Shown: positions 1 through 6,645 of the stretch, in pieces
How positions within the stretch are numbered: position 1 is the stretch's first letter
Layout: each line of letters opens with the position of its first letter
IMG/VR virus record: IMGVR_UViG_3300046328_000041
Span: 1-30,143 of that record
Direction: 5' to 3' (one strand)
DNA length: 30,143 bases
DNA from: a virus
Program-made: the position numbers and the translations under genes
Notes under the pieces: generated by a model
Told to the model about the DNA's origin: nothing
The model's database searches: none
The model's input: only the letters and a program-made list of their open reading frames with translations

Positions 1-47
1 CCACTACGCAGAGATTCTTCTAGAAGAGATGGAGAGTAGACAAAAAG
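1..47. other. Window edge, no assignable gene
   Basis: Bases before the terminator hairpin. On the plus strand, frame 1 closes at a TAG at 37-39 and frame 3 at a TAG at 21-23, so a convergent gene from outside the window could end here. The residues visible before either stop are too few to recognise anything. I see no other signal. Confidence 0.3.
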
Positions 48-68
48 TAAAGGGGCCTTTCGGCCCCT
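40..68 (-). terminator. Intrinsic terminator of the late operon
   Basis: Read on the minus strand: a 7-bp stem AGGGGCC/GGCCCCT (68-62 with 57-51) closed by a GAAA tetraloop and followed by TTACTTTTT. It lies just after the last minus-strand gene (stop at 71), so it ends the late transcript. On the plus strand the following T-tract is poor, so it is mainly a minus-strand terminator. Confidence 0.85.
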
Positions 69-70
69 CT

Positions 71-241
71 TCATTTCTTTCTAGCTTGACTTAGTGCGAT
101 GGCGATAGCTTGCTTTCGGTTCTTCACCAGTGGCTTCTTCTTTGGTCCTTTCGGATCAATACCACCATGTAGTTTACCAGCTTTGAACTCACCCATCACC
201 TTAGCAATCTTAGCAGACTGCTTCTTGGTTTGTTTAGCCAT
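71..241 (-). CDS. Small basic DUF6496-like protein (56 aa)
   Basis: A 56-residue lysine-rich protein. The central EFKAGKLHGG and the C-terminal RKQAIAIALSQARK match what I know of the DUF6496 family, a widespread small protein of phages and bacteria without a known function. Its ATG (241-239) overlaps the TAA of the preceding peptide gene by one base, so it is probably translated by coupling. It is the last gene of the minus-strand operon, with the terminator right behind it. The family call is from memory of the motif; role unknown. Confidence 0.75.
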   Translation of the reverse strand: MAKQTKKQSAKIAKVMGEFKAGKLHGGIDPKGPKKKPLVKNRKQAIAIALSQARKK

Positions 242-342
242 TACTTCTTCATCATCTTCTTAGCTGCTTTGGCTTTAGCCATTGGCATTTTACCTTTTTC
301 CATAGGCATTGCTTTCTTCATCGCTTTCATTGGCTTCTTCAT
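241..342 (-). CDS. Met/Lys-rich 33-aa peptide
   Basis: A 33-residue reading frame starting MKKPMKAMKKAMPM. By my count it holds 13 lysines and 9 methionines and no aromatic residue. It has a very good ribosome binding site (AAAGGAG, 6 bases before the ATG at 342-340), and its TAA overlaps the next gene's ATG. Its position between two well-formed genes and the strong ribosome site argue that it is translated. No family recognised. A role in neutralising packaged DNA or binding RNA would fit the composition but is only a guess. Confidence 0.6.
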   Translation of the reverse strand: MKKPMKAMKKAMPMEKGKMPMAKAKAAKKMMKK

Positions 343-343
343 T

Positions 344-598
344 TTAATCTCCTTTGTTTACTTTTCTAGCTGTCTTGGTCCTAGGGAAAGAACGATTATT
401 AGACTTAGTAGCAACGCCTAGGTTCTTCCCCTTATTGTCCTTTGGGTTGCCATTCCGATGTGTGACATCTTTACCGTCACCTTTAGATACCTTACCTGCC
501 TTCATCAGCTTCGCTCTAGCAGTGTTTCTAGAGGCTCTACGCTTCTTCTGTTCTGCTGTGCCTTGGTAGTTATCGTATTCTTTTCTGTAATCTCTCAT
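344..598 (-). CDS. Small basic HNH-like protein (84 aa)
   Basis: An 84-residue, strongly basic protein. Residues 44-70 (DVTHRNGNPKDN, then NLGVATKSNNRSF) follow the HxxGNPxxN..NL..xSxN pattern of a small HNH-like family common in phage genomes. H47, N51, N55, N59 and N68 are visible. The family often has H-x-D-G-N, and here the acidic position is asparagine (N49), so nuclease activity is uncertain. Its ATG overlaps the previous gene's TGA (ATGA). It sits in a run of small basic genes at the end of the late operon, so it may be a virion or DNA-binding protein rather than a homing enzyme. Confidence 0.65.
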   Translation of the reverse strand: MRDYRKEYDNYQGTAEQKKRRASRNTARAKLMKAGKVSKGDGKDVTHRNGNPKDNKGKNLGVATKSNNRSFPRTKTARKVNKGD

Positions 599-828
599 CT
601 GTACCTCGCAGTTTTAGCAGCAATCTTCTTTGGTTGTTTAACAAACTGTTTACCAGCCTTAGTTCCTTCTCTCTTGGCCTTGGTAGTAGCAGCATACTCG
701 GAAGACGAAAGTGCTTTGATTGCCTTCTCTGGTAGATACCTTTCACCTGTCTTGGAAGAAGGTTTGCCAGACTTGGTTCTCCATTTTTGTTTAGTCCAAT
801 CTACTAAAGACTTCTGAGGCTTCTTCAT
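595..828 (-). CDS. Conserved small phage protein, 77 aa
   Basis: Residues 9-31 (VDWTKQKWRTKSGKPS, then GERYLP) and the later ATTKAKREGTKAGKQF follow a pattern I recognise from many phage genomes (a WTKQKWRTKSGKPS-type domain of unknown function). It is very basic, with no membrane segment. The start ATG overlaps the preceding gene's stop as ATGA, and the end overlaps the next gene the same way, so three small genes are chained. Function unknown. The company of other lysine-rich proteins suggests a structural or nucleic-acid role. Confidence 0.7.
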   Translation of the reverse strand: MKKPQKSLVDWTKQKWRTKSGKPSSKTGERYLPEKAIKALSSSEYAATTKAKREGTKAGKQFVKQPKKIAAKTARYR

Positions 829-998
829 TTGTATCCACCACCCTTGGCTTTGTATTGCTTTGCTAGTAACTGTGCCTTACGAGCAGACCATTGACCAGCC
901 TTAGTGCCAGCAGTAGCAGATGCTTTAATAGAGTTAAATAAACGCTTACGCATTTCAGGTTTGGTGTAGTTGCCAGAGGCGTTTACTTTGCTTACCAT
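825..998 (-). CDS. Conserved small phage protein, 57 aa
   Basis: A 57-residue gene, MVSKVNASGNYTKPEMRKRL at its start and WSARKAQLLAKQYKAKGGGYK-like at its end. This KVNASGNYTKP...QWSARKAQ..AKQYKAKGGGY pattern is familiar from many phages, where it is annotated as hypothetical. The ATG (998-996) lies inside the end of the preceding gene (7-base overlap), and the TGA overlaps the next ATG. It belongs to the run of basic mini-proteins. No function known to me. Confidence 0.7.
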   Translation of the reverse strand: MVSKVNASGNYTKPEMRKRLFNSIKASATAGTKAGQWSARKAQLLAKQYKAKGGGYK

Positions 999-1276
999 TT
1001 TACTTTATCCGCCCAATAAGCTGCACTCATCTTACCTTTAGAGATATTTTTACCATGTCTGGCCTTGAATGAAGCACGTTTCTTCTTCATACGATCAGAT
1101 TCACCAGCCTTAGGCTTACCAGCAGTATCAGCACCCTGCTCACCAAAGCGAATAGTCTTTACCTTCTCACCTTCCTTAGCCACAACAACGTGAGACTTCT
1201 TTGGGTGCGTAGGCGTTCTCTTTGGTTTATTAAAGCAAGAAACACCAGCCCTTGCTAACCTAGAATCTTTTTCCAT
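992..1276 (-). CDS. Conserved basic phage protein, 94 aa
   Basis: The pattern RLARAGVSCFNKPKRTPTHP, then SHVVVAKEGEKVKTIRFGEQG, with a lysine-rich tail ending MSAAYWADKVKW, is typical of a widespread small phage protein family of unknown role. The tail RASFKARHGKNISKGKMSA is highly basic. The ribosome site is AAGGGAG, 8 bases before the ATG. The gene overlaps the end of the lipoprotein gene upstream by 22 bases. It opens the cluster of six basic genes that closes the late operon. Confidence 0.75.
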   Translation of the reverse strand: MEKDSRLARAGVSCFNKPKRTPTHPKKSHVVVAKEGEKVKTIRFGEQGADTAGKPKAGESDRMKKKRASFKARHGKNISKGKMSAAYWADKVKW

Positions 1277-1602
1277 ATCTTTAACTCCCTTATCATTCTT
1301 CCAATCTCGTTAGGACTAGGTAGCATAAAACCTAAGATCAAAGCTACAATCATTCCCCACGATACCTCATTAACCACTACTGTTTCTGCTTTAATCTTAT
1401 TAGTCTGTCCTTGAGACTGGTCTACAACCTTAGCCTCACTCTGAAAGGTTGGCTCCGCGTAGCTGTGGTTCACTCCCAATACCTGAGTGTTCTCCTTGCC
1501 TATCTGTGCGTTGGAGGTTATCGTTGGACCCTTCTTGAGTAGGTCCATTGGACTGCACCCTGCGAGAAGTAAAGAAACTAAGAGGACTTGAAGTATTTTC
1601 AT
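1255..1602 (-). CDS. Lipoprotein with C-terminal TM (u-spanin-like)
   Basis: 115 residues. The N-terminus MKILQVLLVSLLLAGC is a clear lipoprotein signal with lipobox LAGC, predicting lipidation of C16. Residues about 80-95 (WGMIVALILGFMLPSP) form one membrane segment, followed by a basic cytoplasmic tail (MIRELKIWKKILG). A lipid anchor at one end and an inner-membrane helix at the other is the layout of unimolecular spanins, which fuse outer and inner membrane at the last step of lysis. It starts inside the previous gene in another frame (167-base overlap) with its own ribosome site (AGGAG, about 9 bases before the ATG). The nesting recalls Rz/Rz1. The fold of the periplasmic part is not evident from sequence; the role is inferred from topology and neighbours. 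Confidence 0.65.
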   Translation of the reverse strand: MKILQVLLVSLLLAGCSPMDLLKKGPTITSNAQIGKENTQVLGVNHSYAEPTFQSEAKVVDQSQGQTNKIKAETVVVNEVSWGMIVALILGFMLPSPNEIGRMIRELKIWKKILG

Positions 1603-1762
1603 TTAACTGGCTCCTAGCCCAATCCATTCCGAATGCAGCGCCAACGTATAGCATAAAGGGCCATGCTAACATTTCAACAATAGCTTCTCTTCCAAAAAGA
1701 CCTAAGTAGAATAGATATAGTAGAATAGTTACTGCTACTTCTCTTTTAAAGGTCTTAGCCAT
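1436..1762 (-). CDS. Two-TM protein, holin candidate (108 aa)
   Basis: Two close hydrophobic segments (residues about 8-24, VAVTILLYLFYLGLFG, and 28-48, IVEMLAWPFMLYVGAAFG) followed by a hydrophilic tail without hydrophobic stretches. Small size, two helices and a position between the XhlA-like gene and the lipoprotein fit a class II holin or holin partner. The start overlaps the previous stop by 8 bases. The last 55 residues share DNA with the lipoprotein gene in another frame, which probably explains their low-complexity, Ser/Gln/Asn-rich look. It could instead be an antiholin or an inner-membrane spanin partner. Confidence 0.55.
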   Translation of the reverse strand: MAKTFKREVAVTILLYLFYLGLFGREAIVEMLAWPFMLYVGAAFGMDWARSQLNENTSSPLSFFTSRRVQSNGPTQEGSNDNLQRTDRQGEHSGIGSEPQLRGANLSE

Positions 1763-1949
1763 TTAAACCACCTCTAATGATCCAAGTAACAATAGCGCCC
1801 AGTAAAGAAGCCCCAGTGATCTTCGCTAGCCAAGACAAAGCATCAGCAATCTTCGTGACCTTATCAAAGATATTATCAACCTTCTGTTCTTGTAAGGCTA
1901 GTCTCTTGTCTAACTCATGGATGCTTTCCATTACTTTGTCGTATTCCAT
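1755..1949 (-). CDS. XhlA-like membrane protein (64 aa)
   Basis: 64 residues: an N-terminal coiled coil (about 1-38, ESIHELDKRLALQEQKVDNI) followed by one hydrophobic segment (about 42-60, AKITGASLLGAIVTWIIRGG). This is the layout of the XhlA family, a haemolysin or holin-associated protein that acts with a holin and an endolysin in the inner membrane. It has a G-rich ribosome site (GGGGGGTAAG) and precedes the two-TM gene with an 8-base overlap. Assigned from topology and context; no catalytic residues are expected in this family. Confidence 0.65.
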   Translation of the reverse strand: MEYDKVMESIHELDKRLALQEQKVDNIFDKVTKIADALSWLAKITGASLLGAIVTWIIRGGLNG

Positions 1950-1953
1950 CTAC

Positions 1954-2229
1954 TTACCCCCCACTGATTACTTTTACAGTAAGGCCCATAGCTAGTAGAG
2001 CATCTAGGCCATTCATGCCTACCACGACATTCACACGATTAGGCATAGCTGTGATAGGATCAGAAGTAATGTAAGGGATAAGATCACCTCCATCCTCCAG
2101 CGCGTATTCATCCAACGGGCCAGAGGCTACTAAGTAATCGTTCACCCCATCAGTCCAAATTGGTGCAGTTGTTGGGTCTATGTTAGGTTCAGTAAAACCT
2201 TGAGGGCTAGCAATAGTTACAATTTCCAT
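1954..2229 (-). CDS. Hypothetical protein after the tail fibre (91 aa)
   Basis: Start taken at the ATG that overlaps the fibre gene's TAA (TAATG), which gives MEIVTIASPQGFTEPN; a longer reading would run back into the fibre. The protein is acidic, with a predicted beta-rich character (VNVVVGMNGLDALLAMGLTVKVISGG at its end) and no signal or TM segment. Translational coupling to the fibre gene suggests a fibre-associated role such as assembly chaperone or tip protein, but I recognise no family. Confidence 0.6.
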   Translation of the reverse strand: MEIVTIASPQGFTEPNIDPTTAPIWTDGVNDYLVASGPLDEYALEDGGDLIPYITSDPITAMPNRVNVVVGMNGLDALLAMGLTVKVISGG

Positions 2230-3611
2230 TAGTACGCTCCTGTTTTTCTGTTGACCCAAGTTTCGGTGGATGTGATTTGGCCTGCGGTAGACTCAGCGCC
2301 ACGAATAATCAGACTGTAAAGCCTACCGTTGAAAGGTAAGGTCGTCCCGCCGCGATGACCAATGTAAAGGACGGAATTGGAATAGTTTCCTGCGCCTTGG
2401 TCTGCTGAGTTTGAACCTGCATCCACACCATTGATGCGTATTTTTAGCAAATCTGTTGATATTTTTGCTTGCCCGCTCATGACACAGGTTGTTGGGGCTG
2501 CGACTACGGCTCCTATAGCTTTTGGGGCCGTCCCGCCTGAAAATAAAGCAATATCGTTCAGTGCGCCGCTTGGGGCCTCAATGCTAAATCCCCCTGTCGC
2601 CATGCTTATGCCGAGTTCGACAAAGAACGCTCTTGCAGCGTTAGATCGCTTTAGCAACCCAGCAAACACAGTCACTGCGTCCGTTGCAGAGAAGTCGATT
2701 GCACTCGTAACCATCCCGTCATCCACACCGTCGAAGGCGAGGTAGGGCCGACCGCTTGCGTCGATCTGGTATGTAGGACGCCGTGCGGATGTGGCTTGCG
2801 TGGCGTGGTTGCCACCCTGTCCCAATTCTCTAACTGAGATATTGTCATATGTTGCGATTGAACCAGAACCAAGGGGGGAAAATGGAATTGCTCTGAGCGA
2901 CAAAACGGTCGTGGTCGCTGTGAAAATCCGAGAGCCAGTGGCAGCTGTACTTCCGTATTCAGCATTACCTGCGGAGGAGCCAAGAAACAAAATTGGCACT
3001 ACCCCTCCAAGAGTCGCGGAAACAATATACGTTCTGCCAGCTTGAACGGTAAGAACCTGCCTGCGCTCCTCTTGCGCAGTTGCGCCTTGCGTGATCCGCA
3101 ATACTCCATCAACGACTGCTGCGGAGCCGTCCCCAGCGGCGTCAGACCACCCAGTTAGGCCGTTGGAAAAGTCACCATTCGAAACCAACTCAGCCCCGAG
3201 AGCCAAACCCTTAGATTTATCCAGCATCAACCCAACAGGCTGCCCCGCAGCGGTAACGGGCGTTGTCCCTGCGCTATCCTGAAACAGCGTGGTCAGGTCA
3301 GATGGGTCGTACCATACACCTTGTTCGCTATTAATAAATAGTCTTAGAGGGGAGCCACCATAAAAAGTACTTCCCAATAGTTTACCCTTGTCACTCAAAG
3401 TCAAACCACCTAGACTTTTAAGATGGTCTAACCAAGCATCAGTAAGAGAATTTGTATGCCCTAGACTTTTAAGAACGTCCCATTCTAGGTCGTTAAGACT
3501 CGTGGTATTAGTATAATTTAAATACTCCATAAGGTAAGCTTTACGCTTATCATCCACACTACCGCTGTAGTCCCTAAGGACATCCAAGTAGGCATCATTT
3601 AAATTATCCAT
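2229..3611 (-). CDS. Tail fibre / receptor-binding protein (460 aa)
   Basis: Residues 1-70 hold short tandem units (LNDAYLDVLRDYSG, LNDLEWDVLKSLG, LTDAWLDHLKSLG), the last two repeating with a 17-residue period. After a linker (WYDPSDLTTLFQDSAG) come a CBM-like beta-sandwich start (ELVSNGDFSNGLTGW, about 141-155) and a lectin-like (concanavalin A/LamG-type) C-terminal half (YLAFDGVDDGM, LYIGHRGG, FNGRLYSLIIRG). The protein probably binds host surface sugar. It overlaps the endolysin's end by 8 bases. Its DNA over about 2240-3330 is much richer in G+C than its neighbours, suggesting a recently acquired domain. The fibre role is inferred from domains and place. Confidence 0.75.
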   Translation of the reverse strand: MDNLNDAYLDVLRDYSGSVDDKRKAYLMEYLNYTNTTSLNDLEWDVLKSLGHTNSLTDAWLDHLKSLGGLTLSDKGKLLGSTFYGGSPLRLFINSEQGVWYDPSDLTTLFQDSAGTTPVTAAGQPVGLMLDKSKGLALGAELVSNGDFSNGLTGWSDAAGDGSAAVVDGVLRITQGATAQEERRQVLTVQAGRTYIVSATLGGVVPILFLGSSAGNAEYGSTAATGSRIFTATTTVLSLRAIPFSPLGSGSIATYDNISVRELGQGGNHATQATSARRPTYQIDASGRPYLAFDGVDDGMVTSAIDFSATDAVTVFAGLLKRSNAARAFFVELGISMATGGFSIEAPSGALNDIALFSGGTAPKAIGAVVAAPTTCVMSGQAKISTDLLKIRINGVDAGSNSADQGAGNYSNSVLYIGHRGGTTLPFNGRLYSLIIRGAESTAGQITSTETWVNRKTGAY

Positions 3612-4044
3612 TGAACAACTCTCTTTCTTCTTTACGTCTTTTAGTTAAACCATCCAAGACTACCATCTTACCAGTGGTCTTACTTTTTTGTTTATTCCAC
3701 ATAAGAAAAGCATCAGCAGCACCAATGTAATCTTTTTGGTTTAACTTCCTAAGGACAGTAGATTTAGAGAAGTTTGTAGAACCAATATTAAAGATTAACG
3801 AACCTAAAGCATCTACTTGATCTTGATTTACAGGGACAGTAATGTATTTATTAATTGCTTCATTAACCCAAGCTAAATCTTGTTCCAACAACTCTTCAGC
3901 CTTAGCCTCAGTAATCACCATACCCTTTTTAGCTGTCTTAGTATGACCATAGCCAATAGTCCAAACATCATCCTTGGTTGGAAGGTAAGCAACTAATTCA
4001 AGTTTTTCAGATTCTTTGATAATCTCTATGTTTTTAATCTGCAT
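3604..4044 (-). CDS. Endolysin, GH24 phage lysozyme (146 aa)
   Basis: A T4-lysozyme-type muramidase that cleaves peptidoglycan. The region EKLELVAY (13-20) followed by WTIGYGHT (28-35) matches the active-site segment of the family. By comparison with T4, E13 would be the catalytic Glu and T29 the catalytic Thr. The catalytic Asp position falls on P22 or T23, so it is not an Asp here; variants without it exist in the family. A domain end with GLTKRRKEE (133-141) is typical. No signal peptide or SAR segment, so it needs a holin. The ATG overlaps the previous stop (TAATG). Length is normal for the family. Confidence 0.9.
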   Translation of the reverse strand: MQIKNIEIIKESEKLELVAYLPTKDDVWTIGYGHTKTAKKGMVITEAKAEELLEQDLAWVNEAINKYITVPVNQDQVDALGSLIFNIGSTNFSKSTVLRKLNQKDYIGAADAFLMWNKQKSKTTGKMVVLDGLTKRRKEERELFNG

Positions 4045-6644
4045 TAGCCACCTACTTTAACTGGTGTTCCATCCTTACGAATAACGTAAGTAACTCCATC
4101 CACAAGGATCACATCACCAGCAGTAAACTTACCAGCAGCAGATGCGGCTAGGAACTCTTCATTAGTAGTGAAATTAGCATCAGGTTCACCTAGGGACGAT
4201 ACAAGAGCCTGTGCTTCTTTAGAGACGGTAGGTTCAGCAGATGTTGCTGTCTGTGCCTCTACAGTATTTGTAGGAGTTGCTTGTGCTGTAGTATCAGTTG
4301 CAGTAGTGGTGGTAGGTGTAACAGTAGCTATAGGAGTTTGCATACTTGTTTGAGGTGGCATTACACTTTCTATATTAGCAGTTGCTTCTTGAGCAAAGGT
4401 GGCAGCTTCTTGAGTAAATGCAGTAGCACCAACACCACGACCAGTACGAGAAATAACAGAAGCAACAGTTTCACCTCTGGTTACAGTACCATCGTTGTTA
4501 GTGTCTAGGTTTTTATTAGCTGTGTACTCTTTAGAACCTTTCTCATACATTACATAAGTCTCGTCCTTGCCGATAGCTTTAGGCCAGTGGACAGCCATAT
4601 AGACATCACCAAAGTTCTTTAGTCTGCCTTTGTACGGTTCAAGATACTTAGCTACATAATCCATCTGCTCTGCTCTACTCATCTTAGCTAAAGCATCAGT
4701 GGTTGTACCAAGACCTTTAGCGGTACTAGACATAAACTGAATCAAACCAGTAGCGGTTGAGTTAGGATTCTTAATAGCAGGGTTCCAAGTCTGTGCAGAC
4801 TCAAAGTCAATTACTCTTAAGATGTCTTCTGGTTTAATACCTTGGTCACTGGAAAGTTTATTTACTTTATTCAGAAACTCTGTATCCTTAGCTACTTCTT
4901 CTGGAAGTTTGTATTGAGTAGGTTGCTGTGGGCCTTGAGGAGCCTCAATAGCTTGTACTTCTGGTTTAGGTAAGTTACCTTCAAGAAGTGCTAACTGTTT
5001 ATCTACTGCGGTAAAACGATCAGTTCTTGTCTGCATATACGACATATTTTTAGATAAGTCTAAGAAGTTTTGGTATCCTTGAGCAATTGCTTGTCTGCCA
5101 GCTACTTCTGATGTAACACCTTTAGCTGCGATAGCTTTTTCAAAAGAACCACCAAAGTATTTATCTACATAGTTAGCTGCACTCTTAGAAGCTGGATTTG
5201 ATAAGTCTGGAGCAGTAACACCATTCTGGATAACTAAACCTCTTTGTCTTGCCTCTGAAATAAAAGCATTGCTTACCGCTGATCTTTGAGATGCGACAGC
5301 ATTTCTAGCTTTATCTGCTAGTGCAAGACCGATAGAAGGGTTAGCTTCATAGACAGTATTGATTGATGTAAAGAAAGCTGGATTAAATACCTTGCCTAAA
5401 TCTTCTGGCTGCAAAGCCGAAGTATCTAGTAATTCTACCTTAGTAACAATATCATTTAGGTCAACAGCTAGAATACCAGCAGTACCCTCGCCAGTACCAA
5501 GAGCAGTAGCATTAGCTAGAATCTGCTCTCTTTGATCATTAGGCGAAGTTGCTTTAAAGTCAATAGTATTTACTTCATTAAGTACTTCAGGAGTTTGATT
5601 TTCAAATTCAGTTACCAGAGCCATCATGTCACCAAAAGAACCAGTCTTTAGTGTCTGGTAAGCATCAAAGAACTGACTACCTTTTTGAATTTGTTCATCG
5701 TACCCAGCAACAATAGCTAAAACATCGGAGTAAGCACCGTTAGCGTCAGGTTGCAATCTTGCCAATAAAGACACAGGCAATTTATCTTGACTGACAGCTT
5801 TAGCAATAATAGCACTAATAGCCCGATTAGTATCAAAAGCAATATTTTTATCTTGACCAAGGCCAATAGCGGCTTCAACAGCAGTTGTTACAGGAACAAT
5901 GTAATTGTCTTGGAAGGACTTCCATCTTGCGTCAGGAACACCTGCTGGTTTTTGAAGGCCACCAAACATATCGTTGTATTTTGCTCTTAATTGACTAGCT
6001 TCTTCTGGGGTAATAATCTCGTCTTTTTTAATTGTTTTTAAAGCTGATTGGATATCGTTACCAACCATTACTGCTCTATCAGTGTAGACTTTTTCTGCGG
6101 AATACCAATCTACTTCTCTTTGCTTTTCAATTGTAGCTATAGCCTGAGTATTAGCTTGTAGGGCTTTTGTTTTTTCTACTGCTAACTGATGTACTTCGAA
6201 ATCAGGTAGGTCAGGATTTTCTGCTTGAATTAGATAAATAGAACTTTGATATTCAGGAGTAGCTGCGATAGCTGCATCATTAGAAATACTATTACCTAAA
6301 GTTAAATTAACTGGGATGCCAGTAAAGCCAGAAAACTCTGAGTTAATGCTATCGTCATTAGAACCGTATTGAGTTACATAAGTTCTGTAAGCATTACGTG
6401 CAATACGATCACTTGCAGTAGTATTACCTTGTTCTTTAGCCTGTCTTGCAGCTTCCATCTGTGAGTAGAAAGCTTGCTGGTCTAACTTTTTATTGTCGTC
6501 TAGAGATACTTTAGGTGGCTCAGGTGCTTCTCTAGTTGGTAAGAAACCTGAGATAGCACTTAGTAATCCACTGGTAACAGATGGTCCAGACACAGCTTCG
6601 GTAGGTTGAATACCTTGAGTTAGTTTTGGTGCAAAGTCTGCCAT
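4044..6644 (-). CDS. Internal virion protein with transglycosylase domain (866 aa)
   Basis: Start placed at the ATG giving MADFAPKL, with GGGGA just upstream; a TTG five codons earlier is less likely. Residues about 595-740 form an SLT-type lytic transglycosylase: the catalytic Glu in IDFESAQTWNP (about 612), then ATGLIQFM, and VYMAVHWPKA in place of the usual A-Y-N motif. A DTNNDGTVTRGE loop (about 712) has the spacing of a calcium-binding EF-hand. The rest is helical, Q/A-rich and repeat-poor, ending in a Thr/Ala/Pro-rich linker. It should be ejected with the DNA and open peptidoglycan locally, as T7 gp16 does. Here the enzyme is separate from the 1501-residue core protein. Confidence 0.8.
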   Translation of the reverse strand: MADFAPKLTQGIQPTEAVSGPSVTSGLLSAISGFLPTREAPEPPKVSLDDNKKLDQQAFYSQMEAARQAKEQGNTTASDRIARNAYRTYVTQYGSNDDSINSEFSGFTGIPVNLTLGNSISNDAAIAATPEYQSSIYLIQAENPDLPDFEVHQLAVEKTKALQANTQAIATIEKQREVDWYSAEKVYTDRAVMVGNDIQSALKTIKKDEIITPEEASQLRAKYNDMFGGLQKPAGVPDARWKSFQDNYIVPVTTAVEAAIGLGQDKNIAFDTNRAISAIIAKAVSQDKLPVSLLARLQPDANGAYSDVLAIVAGYDEQIQKGSQFFDAYQTLKTGSFGDMMALVTEFENQTPEVLNEVNTIDFKATSPNDQREQILANATALGTGEGTAGILAVDLNDIVTKVELLDTSALQPEDLGKVFNPAFFTSINTVYEANPSIGLALADKARNAVASQRSAVSNAFISEARQRGLVIQNGVTAPDLSNPASKSAANYVDKYFGGSFEKAIAAKGVTSEVAGRQAIAQGYQNFLDLSKNMSYMQTRTDRFTAVDKQLALLEGNLPKPEVQAIEAPQGPQQPTQYKLPEEVAKDTEFLNKVNKLSSDQGIKPEDILRVIDFESAQTWNPAIKNPNSTATGLIQFMSSTAKGLGTTTDALAKMSRAEQMDYVAKYLEPYKGRLKNFGDVYMAVHWPKAIGKDETYVMYEKGSKEYTANKNLDTNNDGTVTRGETVASVISRTGRGVGATAFTQEAATFAQEATANIESVMPPQTSMQTPIATVTPTTTTATDTTAQATPTNTVEAQTATSAEPTVSKEAQALVSSLGEPDANFTTNEEFLAASAAGKFTAGDVILVDGVTYVIRKDGTPVKVGG

Positions 6645-6645
6645 A

